Positions 36,701 through 51,700 of a stretch of 64,000 nucleotides of DNA are shown here, one piece after another. Position 1 is the stretch's first letter. Every line of letters begins with the position of its first letter. The notes under the pieces were generated by a model. That model saw only the letters and a list, made by a program, of their open reading frames with translations. It made no database searches and was not told the DNA's origin. The DNA is taken from the NCBI GenBank assembly GCA_023213235.1, contig CP096137.1, positions 2,063,047-2,127,046 of the forward strand, written 5' to 3'. The position numbers and the translations under genes are program-made. The stretch comes from Elusimicrobiota bacterium. GTDB lineage: Bacteria; Elusimicrobiota; Elusimicrobia; UBA1565; UBA9628.

Positions 36701-39700
36701 AAGTTGGCCACCGACTCGGTGACCGGCCTGAAGATCCTCGCCGGCACCATCGACACCGCCAAGCTCAACACGACGATTCAGGCGCAGTTGGCCCTGGCGG
36801 GAACCGTGGCCGACGGCGCGGTCAACACCAACAAGCTGGCCACCGACGCGGTCACGACGATCAAGATCCTGGACGCGAACGTCACGACCCAGAAGATCGC
36901 CAATGCCGCGATCGACACGAACAAGCTGGCCACTGATGCCGTGACGACGGCCAAGATCCTGGCGGGGGCGGTTGATACCTCGAAGTTGGCGACCGACTCC
37001 GTCACCGGCGTGAAGATCCTGGCCGGCACGATCGACACCGCCAAGCTCAACGCGACGATCCAGGCGCAGTTGGCCCTGGCGGGAACCGTCGCCGACGGCG
37101 CGGTCAACACCAACAAGCTGGCCACTGACGCGGTCACTACCATTAAGATCCTCGACGCCAACGTCACCACCCAGAAAATCGCCAACGCGGCCATCGACAC
37201 CAACAAGCTGGCCACCGACTCGGTCACCGGCGCGAAGATCCTGGCGGGAACGATCGACACCGCCAAGCTCAACGCCACGATCCAGGCTCAGTTGGCGCTG
37301 GCGGGCACCGTCGCCGATGGCGCGGTCAACACGAACAAGCTTGCGACTGATGCCGTCACGACCATCAAGATTCTGGACGCGAACGTCACTACCCAGAAGA
37401 TCGCCAATGCCGCGATCGACACGAACAAGCTGGCCACTGATGCCGTGACGACGGCCAAGATCCTGGCGGGGGCGGTTGATACCGCGAAGTTGGCGACCGA
37501 CTCCGTCACCGGCGTGAAGATCCTGGCCGGCACGATCGACACCGCCAAGCTCAACGCGACGATTCAGGCGCAGTTGGCGCTGGCGGGTACCGTCGCCGAT
37601 GGCGCGGTCAACACGAACAAGCTCGCGACCGATGCCGTCACTACCATCAAGATCCTGGACGGCAACGTCACCACCCAGAAGATCGCCAACGCCGCCATCG
37701 ACACGAACAAGTTGGCCACAGACTCGGTCACCGGCGTGAAGATCCTCGCCGGCACCATCGACACCGCCAAGCTCAACGCGACGATTCAGGCGCAGTTGGC
37801 CCTGGCGGGAACCGTGGCCGATGGCGCGGTCAACACGAACAAGCTCGCCACCGACGCGGTGACGACCATCAAGATCCTGGACGCCAACGTCACCACCCAG
37901 AAGATCGCCAACGCCGCCATCGACACGAACAAGTTGGCCACCGACTCGGTGACCGGCGTGAAGATCCTCGCCGGCACCATCGACACCGCCAAGCTCAACG
38001 CGACGATTCAGGCGCAGTTGGCCCTGGCGGGAACCGTGGCCGACGGCGCGGTCAACACCAACAAGCTGGCCACCGACGCGGTCACGACGATCAAGATCCT
38101 GGACGCGAACGTCACGACCCAGAAGATCGCCAATGCCGCGATCGACACGAACAAGCTGGCCACTGATGCCGTGACGACGGCCAAGATCCTGGCGGGGGCG
38201 GTTGAAACCTCGAAGTTGGCGACCGACTCCGTCACCGGCGTGAAGATCCTGGCCGGCACGATCGATACCGCCAAGCTCAACGCCACGATCCAGGCGCAGC
38301 TGGCCCTGGCGGGAACCGTCGCCGACGGCGCGGTCAACACCAACAAGCTGGCCACTGACGCGGTCACTACCATTAAGATCCTCGACGCCAACGTCACCAC
38401 CCAGAAAATCGCCAACGCGGCCATCGACACCAACAAGCTGGCCACCGACTCGGTCACCGGCGCGAAGATCCTGGCGGGAACGATCGACACCGCCAAGCTC
38501 AACGCCACGATCCAGGCTCAGTTGGCGCTGGCGGGCACCGTCGCCGATGGCGCGGTCAACACGAACAAGCTTGCGACTGATGCCGTCACGACCATCAAGA
38601 TTCTGGACGCGAACGTCACTACCCAGAAGATCGCCAATGCCGCGATCGACACGAACAAGCTGGCCACTGATGCCGTGACGACGGCCAAGATCCTGGCGGG
38701 GGCGGTTGATACCGCGAAGTTGGCGACCGACTCCGTCACCGGCGTGAAGATCCTGGCCGGCACGATCGACACCGCCAAGCTCAACGCGACGATTCAGGCG
38801 CAGTTGGCGCTGGCGGGTACCGTCGCCGATGGCGCGGTCAACACGAACAAGCTCGCGACCGATGCCGTCACTACCATCAAGATCCTGGACGGCAACGTCA
38901 CCACCCAGAAGATCGCCAACGCCGCCATCGACACGAACAAGTTGGCCACCGACTCCGTGACGACGGCCAAGATCCTGGCGGGGGCGGTTGATACCTCGAA
39001 GTTGGCGACCGACTCCGTCACCGGCGTGAAGATCCTCGCCGGCACGATCGACACCGCCAAGTTCAACGCCAGCATCCAGGCCCAGTTGGCGCTGGCGGGT
39101 ACCGTCGCCGATGGCGCGGTCAACACGAACAAGCTCGCGACCGATGCCGTCACTACCATCAAGATCCTGGACGCGAATGTCACCACCCAGAAGATCGCCA
39201 ACGCTGCCATCGACACCAACAAGCTGGCCCCTGACTCGGTCACGGGCGTGAAGATTCTGGCCGGCACGATCGACACCGCCAAGCTCAATGCGACGATTCA
39301 GGCGCAGTTGGCCCTGGCGGGAACCGTCGCCGACGGCGCGGTCAACACGAACAAGCTCGCGACCGATGCCGTCACTACCATCAAGATTCTGGACGCCAAC
39401 GTCACCACCCAGAAGATCGCGAACGCGGCGATCGACACCAATAAGCTCGCGACTGACTCGGTCACGACCGCCAAGATCCTTGCGGGGGCGGTCGACACGT
39501 CGAAGCTGGCCACCGACTCGGTGACCGGCGTGAAGATCCTCGCCGGCACCATCGACACCGCCAAGCTCAACGCGACGATTCAGGCGCAGTTGGCCCTGGC
39601 GGGAACCGTCGCCGACGGCGCGGTCAACACGAACAAGCTCGCGACCGACGCGGTCACTACCATTAAGATCCTCGACGCCAACGTCACCACCCAGAAAATC

Positions 39701-42700
39701 GCCAACGCGGCCATCGACACCAACAAGCTGGCCACCGACTCGGTCACCGGCGCGAAGATCCTCGCCGGAACGATCGATACGGCCAAGCTGAATGCCACGA
39801 TCCAGGCCCAGCTGGCGCTGGCCGGGACCGTCGCCGACGGCGCCGTCAATACGAACAAACTCGCGACTGATGCCGTTACCACGATCAAGATTCTGGACGC
39901 GAACGTGACGACGCAGAAGATCGCCAATGCCGCGATCGATACGAATAAGCTGGCCACCGACTCGGTCACCGGCGCGAAGATCCTGGCGGGAACGATCGAC
40001 ACCGCCAAGCTCAACGCCACGATCCAGGCCCAGTTGGCGCTGGCGGGCACCGTCGCCGATGGCGCGGTCAACACGAACAAGCTCGCGACCGATGCCGTCA
40101 CTACCATCAAGATCCTGGACGCCAACGTCACCACCCAGAAGATCGCCGACGCCGCCATCGATACCAACAAGCTCGCCACCGACTCGGTCACTGGCGTGAA
40201 GATCCTGGCTGGCACCATCGACACCGCCAAGCTGAATGCCACGATCCAGGCTCAGTTGGCCCAGGCGGGGACTGTCGCCGACGGCGCGGTCAACACCAAC
40301 AAGATCGCCACCGACGCGGTGACGACCATCAAGATTCTGGACGCCAACGTCACCACCCAGAAGATCGCCAATGCCGCCATCGACACCAACAAGCTCGCGA
40401 CGGACTCGGTCACGACCACCAAGATCCTGGCGGGGGCGGTCGACACGTCGAAGCTGGCCACCGACTCGGTGACCGGCGTGAAGATCCTCGCCGGCACGAT
40501 CGATACCGCCAAGCTGAACGCGACGATCCAGGCGCAGTTGGCTCAGTCGGGCACGGTCGCCGACGGCGCCATCAATACCAACAAGCTCGCCACTGACGCG
40601 GTCACGACGATCAAGATCCTGGACGCGAACGTCACGACCCAGAAGATCGCCAATGCCGCCATCGACACCAGCAAGCTGGCGACCGACTCGGTGACCGGCG
40701 TGAAGATCCTCGCCGGCACCATCGACACCGCCAAGCTGAATGCCACGATCCAGGCTCAGCTGGCGCAGTCGGGCACGGTCGCCGACGGCGCGGTCAACAC
40801 CAACAAGCTGGCCACTGACGCGGTTACGACGATCAAGATCCTGGACGCGAACGTGACGACGCAGAAGATTGCGAACGCCGCCATCGACACCAACAAGCTC
40901 GCGACCGACTCGGTCACTGGCGTGAAGATCCTGGCCGGAACGATCGACACCGCCAAGCTCAACGCGACCATCCAGGCCCAGTTGGCGCAGGCCGGGACCG
41001 TCGCCGACGGCGCGGTCAACACCAACAAGCTGGCCACTGACGCGGTTACGACGATCAAGATCCTGGACGCGAACGTGACGACGCAGAAGATTGCGAACGC
41101 CGCCATCGACACCAACAAGCTCGCGACCGACTCGGTCACTGGCGTGAAGATCCTGGCCGGAACGATCGACACCGCCAAGCTCAACGCGACCATCCAGGCC
41201 CAGTTGGCGCAGGCCGGGACCGTCGCCGACGGCGCCGTCAACACCAACAAGCTCGCGACCGACGCGGTCACGACGATCAAGATTCTGGACGCGAACGTCA
41301 CGACTCAGAAGATCGCCGACGACGCCGTCAACACCAATAAGCTCGCCACTGACGCGGTCACGACGGTCAAGATCCTGGACGCCAACGTCACCACCCAGAA
41401 GATCGCCAACGCCGCCATCGACACCAACAAGCTCGCGACCGACTCGGTCACTGGCGTGAAGATCTTGGCCGGCACGATCGACACCGCCAAGCTCAACGCC
41501 ACGATTCAGGCGCAGTTGGCCCAGGCGGGGACCGTCGCCGACGGCGCGGTCAACACGGCCAAGCTCGCCACCGACGCGGTCACTACCATTAAGATCCTGG
41601 ACGCGAACGTCACCACCCAGAAGATCGCCGACGGCGCCATCAACACCAACAAGCTCGCGGACGCCGCGGTCACGACTGCGAAGCTGGCGAACGCGGTCGT
41701 CGACACGGCCAAGCTCGCCACCGACGCCGTCACTACCATTAAGATCCTGGACGCCAACGTCACCACTCAGAAGATCGCCAACGCGGCCATCGACACCAAT
41801 AAGCTTGCCACCGACTCGGTCACCGGCGTGAAGATCCTGGCCGGCACGATCGACACCGCCAAGCTCAACGCCACGATTCAGGCGCAGCTGGCTCAGGCGG
41901 GAACTGTCGCGGACGGCGCCGTCAACACCGCCAAGCTCGCCACTGACGCGGTCACGACGATCAAGATCCTGGACGCGAACGTCACCACCCAGAAGATCGC
42001 GAACGCCGCGATCGATACGAACAAGCTGGCCACTGACGCCGTGACGACGGCCAAGATCCTGGCGGGGGCGGTTGATACCTCGAAGCTGGCCACCGACTCG
42101 GTCACCGGCGTGAAGATTCTCGCCGGCACGATCGACACCGCCAAGCTCAACGCCACGATCCAGGCCCAGTTGGCTCAGTCGGGCACTGTGGCCGACGGCG
42201 CGGTCAACACCAACAAGTTGGCGACCGACGCGGTCACGACGATCAAGATCCTGGACGCGAACGTCACGACCCAGAAGATCGCCAACGCCGCGATCGATAC
42301 GAACAAGCTGGCCACTGATGCCGTCACTACCATCAAGATCCTGGACGCGAATGTCACCACCCAGAAGATCGCCAATGCCGCGATCGATACGAACAAGTTG
42401 GCCACTGACGCCGTGACGACGGCCAAGATTCTCGACGCGAACGTCACCGGCCAGAAGATCGCGAACGTCGCCATCGACACCAACAAGCTGGCCACCGATT
42501 CCGTCACCGGCGTGAAGATCCTGGCGGGCACGATCGACACGGCCAAGCTCAACGCGACGATCCAGGCGCAGCTGGCGCAGGCGGGCACGGTCGCCGACGG
42601 CGCGGTCAGCACGAACAAATTGGCTACCGACGCGGTGACGACGATCAAGATTCTGGACGCGAACGTCACGACCCAGAAGATTGCCAACGCTGCCATCGAC

Positions 42701-45700
42701 ACGAATAAGCTGGCCACTGATGCCGTCACGACGGCCAAGATTCTGGCGGGCGCGGTCGACACCTCGAAGTTGGCCACCGACTCGGTCACCGGCGTGAAGA
42801 TCCTGGCGGGCACGATCGACACGGCCAAGCTCAACGCGACGATCCAGGCGCAGCTGGCGCAGTCGGGCACGGTTGCCGACGGCGCGGTCAGCACGAACAA
42901 GTTGGCCACCGACGCGGTGACGACGATCAAGATTCTGGACGCGAACGTCACGACCCAGAAGATCGCCAACGCCGCCATCGACACCAACAAGCTCGCCACC
43001 GACGCCGTCACGACGGCCAAGATTCTGGCGGGCGCGGTCGACACCTCGAAGCTGGCCACCGACTCGGTCACCGGCGTGAAGATCCTCGCCGGCACCATCG
43101 ACACCGCCAAGCTCAACGCCACGATCCAGGCCCAGTTGGCTCAGTCGGGCACGGTCGCCGACGGCGCGGTCAACACCAACAAGCTCGCCACCGACGCCGT
43201 CACTACCATTAAGATCCTGGACGCCAACGTCACCAACCAGAAGATCGCCAATGCCGCGATCGATACGAACAAGCTGGCCACTGACGCCGTGACGACGGCC
43301 AAGATTCTTGACGCGAACGTCACCACCCAGAAGATCGCGAACGCCGCCATCGACACCAACAAGCTGGCCACCGATTCCGTCACCGGCGTGAAGATCCTCG
43401 CCGGCACGATCGACACCGCCAAGCTCAACGCCACGATCCAGGCGCAGCTGGCGCAGTCGGGCACGGTCGCCGATGGCGCGGTCAACACCAACAAGTTGGC
43501 GACCGACGCGGTCACGACGATCAAAATCCTGGACGCGAACGTCACGACCCAGAAGATCGCCAATGCCGCGATCGATACGAACAAGCTGGCCACTGACGCC
43601 GTGACGACGGCCAAGATCCTGGCGGGGGCGGTCGACACCTCGAAGCTGGCCACTGATTCCGTCACCGGCGTGAAGATCCTCGCCGGCACGATCGACACCG
43701 CCAAGCTCAACGCCACGATCCAGGCGCAGCTGGCGCAGTCGGGCACGGTCGCCGACGGCGCGGTCAACACCAACAAGCTCGCCACCGACGCGGTCACTAC
43801 CATCAAGATCCTGGACGCCAACGTCACCACCCAGAAGATCGCGAACGCGGCGATCGACACCAATAAGCTCGCGACTGACTCGGTCACGACCGTCAAGATC
43901 CTGGCGGGGGCGGTCGACACCTCGAAGCTGGCCACTGATTCCGTCACCGGCGTGAAGATCCTCGCCGGCACGATCGACACCGCTAAGCTCAACGCCACGA
44001 TCCAGGCCCAGCTGGCTCAGGCGGGGACCGTCGCCGACGGCGCGGTCAACACGAACAAGCTCGCCACTGACGCCGTCACCACGATCAAGATCCTGGATGC
44101 GAACGTCACCACCCAGAAGATCGCCAATGCCGCCATCGACACCAACAAGCTCGCCACCGACGCCGTCACGACGGCCAAGATTCTGGCGGGCGCGGTCGAC
44201 ACCTCGAAGCTGGCCACCGACTCGGTCACCGGCGTGAAGATCCTCGCCGGCACCATCGACACCGCCAAGCTCAACGCCACGATCCAGGCCCAGTTGGCTC
44301 AGTCGGGCACGGTCGCCGACGGCGCGGTCAACACCAACAAGCTCGCCACCGACGCCGTCACTACCATTAAGATCCTGGACGCCAACGTCACCAACCAGAA
44401 GATCGCCAATGCCGCGATCGATACGAACAAGCTGGCCACTGACGCCGTGACGACGGCCAAGATCTTGGCGGGGGCGGTCGACACCTCGAAGCTGGCCACT
44501 GATTCCGTCACCGGCGTGAAGATCCTCGCCGGCACGATCGACACCGCCAAGCTCAACACGACGATTCAGGCGCAGTTGGCCCTGGCGGGAACCGTCGCCG
44601 ATGGCGCGGTCAACACGAACAAGCTCGCCACCGACGCGGTGACGACCATCAAGATTCTGGATGCCAACATCACGACCCAGAAGATCGCTAACGCCGCCAT
44701 CGACACGAACAAGTTGGCCACCGACTCGGTGACCGGCGTGAAGATCCTCGCCGGCACCATCGACACCGCCAAGCTCAACGCGACGATTCAGGCGCAGTTG
44801 GCCCTGGCGGGAACCGTGGCCGACGGCGCGGTCAACACCAACAAGCTGGCCACCGACGCGGTCACGACGATCAAGATCCTGGACGCGAACGTCACGACCC
44901 AGAAGATCGCCAATGCCGCGATCGACACGAACAAGCTGGCCACTGATGCCGTGACGACGGCCAAGATCCTGGCGGGGGCGGTTGATACCTCGAAGCTGGC
45001 CACCGACTCGGTCACCGGCGTGAAGATCCTCGCCGGCACGATCGACACCGCCAAGCTCAACGCCACGATCCAGGCGCAGCTGGCGCAGTCGGGCACGGTC
45101 GCCGACGGCGCGGTCAACACCAACAAGCTCGCCACCGACGCCGTCACGACGGTCAAGATTCTGGACGCGAACGTGACGACCCAGAAGATCGCCAACGCCG
45201 CCATCGACACGAACAAGCTCGCCACCGACTCGGTCACCGGCGTGAAGATCCTGACGGGCACGATCGACACCGCCAAGCTCAACGCGACGATCCAGGCTCA
45301 GCTCGCGCAGTCGGGCACGGTCGCCGACGGCGCCGTCAACACGAACAAGCTCGCCACCGATGCCGTCACGACGATCAAGATCCTGGACGCGAATGTCACC
45401 ACCCAGAAGATCGCCAATGCCGCGATCGATACGAACAAGCTGGCCACTGACGCCGTGACGACGGCCAAGATCCTGGCGGGGGCGGTCGACACCTCGAAGC
45501 TGGCCACGGATTCCGTCACCGGCGTGAAGATCCTCGCCGGCACGATCGACACCGCCAAGCTCAACGCCACGATCCAGGCGCAGCTGGCGCAGGCGGGGAT
45601 CGTCGCCGATGGCGCGGTCAGCACGAACAAGTTGGCTACCGACGCGGTGACGACGATCAAGATTCTGGACGCGAACGTCACGACCCAGAAGATCGCCAAC

Positions 45701-48700
45701 GCTGCCATCGACACGAATAAGCTGGCCACTGATGCCGTCACGACGGCCAAGATTCTGGCGGGCGCGGTCGACACCTCGAAGTTGGCCACCGACTCGGTCA
45801 CCGGCGTGAAGATCCTGGCGGGCACGATCGACACCGCCAAGCTCAACGCCACGATCCAGGCCCAGTTGGCTCAGTCGGGCACTGTGGCCGACGGCGCGGT
45901 CAACACCAACAAGTTGGCGACCGACGCGGTCACGACGATCAAGATCCTGGACGCGAATGTCACGACCCAGAAGATCGCCAACGCTGCCATCGACACCAAC
46001 AAGCTGGCCACTGACGCCGTGACGACGGCCAAGATCCTGGCGGGGGCGGTTGATACCTCGAAGCTGGCCACCGACTCGGTCACCGGCGTGAAGATCCTGG
46101 CGGGTACGATCGACACGGCCAAGCTCAACGCGACGATCCAGGCGCAGCTGGCGCAGTCGGGCACGGTCGCCGACGGCGCCGTCAACACGAACAAGCTGGC
46201 CACCGATGCGGTCACGACGATCAAGATTCTTGATGCGAACGTCACCACCCAGAAGATCGCCAATGCCGCCATCGACACGAACAAGCTGGCCACCGATGCG
46301 GTCACGACGATCAAGATTCTTGATGCGAACGTCACCACCCAGAAGATCGCCAATGCCGCCATCGACACGAACAAGCTGGCCACTGACGCCGTGACGACGG
46401 CCAAGATTCTGGCGGGGGCGGTTGATACCTCGAAGCTGGCCACCGATTCCGTCACCGGCGTGAAGATCCTGGCGGGTACGATCGACACCGCCAAGCTTAA
46501 CGCCACGATCCAGGCCCAGTTGGCTCAGTCGGGCACCGTCGCCGACGGCGCCGTCAACACCAACAAGCTCGCCACCGACGCCGTCACTACCATTAAGATC
46601 CTGGACGCCAACGTCACCAACCAGAAGATCGCCAATGCCGCGATCGACACCAATAAGCTCGCGACTGACTCGGTCACGACCGCCAAGATTCTGGCGGGGG
46701 CGGTCGACACCTCGAAGCTGGCCACGGATTCCGTCACCGGCGTGAAGATCCTCGCCGGCACGATCGACACCGCCAAGCTCAACGCCACGATCCAGGCGCA
46801 GCTGGCGCAGTCGGGCACCGTCGCCGACGGCGCCGTCAACACCAACAAGCTCGCCACCGACGCCGTCACGACGGTCAAGATTCTGGACGCGAACGTCACC
46901 ACCCAGAAGATCGCGAACGCCGCCATCGACACCAACAAGCTGGCCACCGATTCCGTCACCGGCGTGAAGATCCTCGCCGGCACGATCGACACCGCTAAGC
47001 TCAACGCCTCCATCCAGGCCCAGTTGTCGCTCGCTGGGACCGTCCTCGACGGCACCGTCAGCACCAACAAGCTCACCACCGACGCGGTGACGACGATCAA
47101 GATCCTGGATGCGAACGTCACGACCCAGAAGATCGCCAATGCCGCCATCGACACCAACAAGCTGGCCACCGACTCCGTGACCGGCGTGAAGATCCTCGCC
47201 GGCACGATCGACACCGCCAAGCTCAACGCCACGATCCAGGCGCAGCTGGCGCAGTCGGGCACGGTCGCCGACGGCGCGGTCAATACCAACAAGCTCGCCA
47301 CCGACGCCGTCACTACCATTAAGATCCTGGACGCCAACGTCACCAACCAGAAGATCGCTAACGCCGCGATCGATACGAACAAGCTGGCCACCGACTCGGT
47401 CACCGGCGTGAAGATTCTCGCCGGCACGATCGACACCGCCAAGCTCAACGCCACGATCCAGGCCCAGCTGGCTCAGTCGGGCACTGTGGCCGACGGCGCC
47501 GTCAACACGAACAAGCTCGCCACCGACGCGGTGACGACCATCAAGATCCTCGACGCGAACGTCACGACCCCGAAGATCGCCAACGCCGCGATCGATACGA
47601 ACAAGCTGGCCACTGACGCCGTGACGACGGCCAAGATCCTGGCGGGGGCGGTTGATACCTCGAAGCTGGCCACCGACTCGGTCACCGGCGTGAAGATCCT
47701 GGCGGGTACGATCGACACGGCCAAGCTCAACGCGACGATCCAGGCGCAGCTCGCGCAGTCGGGCACGGTCGCCGACGGCGCGGTCAACACCAACAAGCTC
47801 GCCACCGACGCCGTCACTACCATTAAGATCCTGGACGCGAATGTCACCACCCAGAAGATCGCCAATGCCGCGATCGATACGAACAAGTTGGCCACTGACG
47901 CCGTGACGACGGCCAAGATTCTCGACGCGAACGTCACCGGCCAGAAGATCGCGAACGCCGCCATCGACACCAACAAGCTGGCCACCGATTCCGTCACCGG
48001 CGTGAAGATCCTGGCGGGTACGATCGACACGGCCAAGCTCAACGCGACGATCCAGGCGCAGCTGGCGCAGGCGGGCACGGTCGCCGACGGCGCGGTCAGC
48101 ACGAACAAATTGGCTACCGACGCGGTGACGACGATCAAGATTCTGGACGCGAACGTCACGACCCAGAAGATTGCCAACGCTGCCATCGACACGAATAAGC
48201 TGGCCACTGATGCCGTCACGACGGCCAAGATTCTGACGGGCGCGGTCGACACCTCGAAGTTGGCCACCGACTCGGTCACCGGCGTGAAGATCCTGGCGGG
48301 CACGATCGACACCGCTAAGCTCAACGCCACGATCCAGGCCCAGCTGGCTCAGGCGGGGACCGTCGCCGACGGCGCGGTCAACACGAACAAGCTCGCCACT
48401 GACGCCGTCACCACGATCAAGATCCTGGATGCGAACGTCACCACCCAGAAGATCGCCAATGCCGCCATCGACACCAACAAGCTCGCCACCGACGCCGTCA
48501 CTACCATCAAGATCCTGGACGCGAACGTCACCACCCAGAAGATCGCCAATGCCGCGATCGATACGAACAAGCTGGCCACTGACGCCGTGACGACGGCCAA
48601 GATCCTGGCGGGGGCGGTTGATACTTCGAAGTTGGCCACTGATTCCGTCACCGGCGTGAAGATCCTGGCGGGTACGATCGACACGGCCAAGCTCAACGCG

Positions 48701-51700
48701 ACGATCCAGGCCCAGCTGGCGCAGTCGGGCACGGTCGCCGACGGCGCGGTCAACACCAACAAGCTCGCCACCGACGCGGTCACTACCATCAAGATCCTGG
48801 ACGCCAACGTCACCACCCAGAAGATCGCGAACGCGGCGATCGACACCAATAAGCTCGCGACTGACTCGGTCACGACCGCCAAGATCCTGGCGGGGGCGGT
48901 TGATACCTCGAAGCTGGCCACCGATTCCGTCACCGGCGTGAAGATCCTGGCGGGCACGATCGACACCGCCAAGCTCAACGTTACGATCCAGGCCCAGTTG
49001 GCTCAGTCGGGCACTGTGGCCGACGGCGCGGTCAACACGAACAAGCTCGCCACCGACGCCGTCACCACGATCAAGATCCTGGACGCCAACGTCACCACTC
49101 AGAAGATCGCGAACGCCGCCATCGACACCAACAAGCTGGCCACCGACTCGGTCACCGGCGTGAAGATCCTGGCCGGCGCGGTAGACACCAACAAGCTCGC
49201 AACGGACTCCGTCACGGCGGCCAAGATCCTCAACGGCGCGGTCAACACCAACAAGCTGGCCACCGATGCCGTCACGACGATCAAGATCCTCGATGGCAAC
49301 GTTACCGCTCAGAAGATCGCCAACGCCGCCATCGACACGAACAAGCTCGCCACCGACTCGGTCACCGGCGTGAAGATCCTCGCCGGCACGATCGACACCG
49401 CCAAGCTCAACGCCACGATCCAGGCGCAGCTGGCGCAGTCGGGCACGGTCGCCGACGGCGCGGTCAACACCAACAAGCTCGCCACCGACGCCGTCACTAC
49501 CATTAAGATCCTGGACGCCAACGTCACCAGCCAGAAGATCGCCAATGCCGCCATCGACACCAACAAGCTGGCCACTGACGCCGTGACGACGGCCAAGATC
49601 CTGGCGGGGGCGGTTGATACCTCGAAGCTGGCCACCGACTCGGTCACCGGCGTGAAGATACTCGCCGGCACGATCGACACCGCCAAGCTCAACGCCACGA
49701 TCCAGGCTCAGCTCGCGCAGTCGGGCACGGTCGCCGACGGCGCCGTCAACACGAACAAGCTCGCCACTGACGCCGTCACCACGATCAAGATCCTGGACGC
49801 AAACGTCACCACTCAGAAGATCGCGAACGCCGCCATCGACACCAACAAGCTGGCCACCGACTCGGTCACCGGCGTGAAGATCCTGGCCGGCGCGGTAGAC
49901 ACCAACAAGCTCGCAACGGACTCCGTCACGGCAGCCAAGATCCTCGCCGGCTCGATCAGCACCGGCAAGCTGGCCACCGACGCGGTGACGACCATCAAGA
50001 TCCTCGACGCCAACGTCACCACCCAGAAGATCGCCAACGCCGCCATCGACACGAACAAGCTCGCCACCGACTCGGTCACCGGCGTGAAGATCCTGGCCGG
50101 CACGATCGATACCGCCAAGCTGAACGCCACGATCCAGGCGCAGCTGGCGCAGTCGGGCACGGTCGCCGACGGTGCCGTCAACACGAACAAGCTCGCCACC
50201 GACGCCGTCACTACCATTAAGATCCTGGACGCCAACGTCACCACCCAGAAGATCGCCAACGCCGCTATCGACACGAACAAGCTGGCCACTGACGCCGTGA
50301 CGACGGCCAAGATCCTGGCGGGGGCGGTTGATACCTCGAAGTTGGCCACCGACTCGGTCACCGGCGTGAAGATCCTCGCCGGCACGATCGACACCGCCAA
50401 GCTCAACGCCTCCATCCAGGCCCAGTTGTCGCTCGCTGGGACCGTCCTCGACGGCACCGTCAGCACCAACAAGCTCACCACCGACGCGGTGACGACCATC
50501 AAGATCCTGGATGCCAACGTCACCACCCAGAAGATCGCCAACGCCGCCATCGACACGAACAAGCTGGCCACTGACGCCGTGACGACGGCCAAGATCCTGG
50601 CGGGCGCGGTCGACACCTCGAAGCTGGCCACCGACTCGGTCACCGGCGTGAAGATCCTCGCCGGCACGATCGACACCGCCAAGCTCAACGCCACGATCCA
50701 GGCGCAGTTGGCTCAGTCGGGCACGGTCGCCGACGGCGCGGTCAACACCAACAAGCTCGCCACTGACGCCGTCACCACGATCAAGATCCTGGACGCCAAC
50801 GTCACCACTCAGAAGATCGCGAACGCCGCCATCGACACCAACAAGCTGGCGACCGACTCGGTCACCGGCGTGAAGATTCTGGCCGGCGCGGTCGACACCA
50901 ACAAGCTCGCGACGGACTCCGTCACGGCGGCCAAGATCCTCGCCGGCTCGATCAGCACCGGTAAGCTGGCCACCGACGCGGTGACGACCATCAAGATCCT
51001 CGACGCCAACGTCACCACCCAGAAGATCGCCAATGCCGCCATCGACACGAACAAGCTCGCCACCGACTCGGTCACCGGCGTGAAGATCCTGGCCGGCACG
51101 ATCGATACCGCCAAGCTGAACGCCACGATCCAGGCGCAGCTGGCGCAGTCGGGCACGGTCGCCGACGGTGCCGTCAACACGAACAAGCTCGCCACCGACG
51201 CGGTCACGACGATCAAGATTCTGGACGCGAACGTCACGACCCAGAAGATTGCCAACGCTGCCATCGACACGAATAAGCTGGCCACTGATGCCGTCACGAC
51301 GGCCAAGATTCTGGCGGGCGCGGTCGACACCTCGAAGTTGGCCACCGACTCGGTCACCGGCGTGAAGATCCTGGCGGGCACGATCGACACCGCTAAGCTC
51401 AACGCCACGATCCAGGCCCAGCTGGCTCAGGCGGGGACCGTCGCCGACGGCGCGGTCAACACGAACAAGCTCGCCACTGACGCCGTCACCACGATCAAGA
51501 TCCTGGACGCGAACGTCACGACCCAGAAGATCGCCAATGCCGCGATCGATACGAACAAGCTGGCCACTGACGCCGTGACGACGGCCAAGATCCTGGCGGG
51601 CGCGGTCGACACCTCGAAGCTGGCCACCGACTCGGTCACCGGCGTGAAGATCCTGGCCGGCGCGGTCGACACCAACAAGCTCGCGACGGACTCCGTCACG

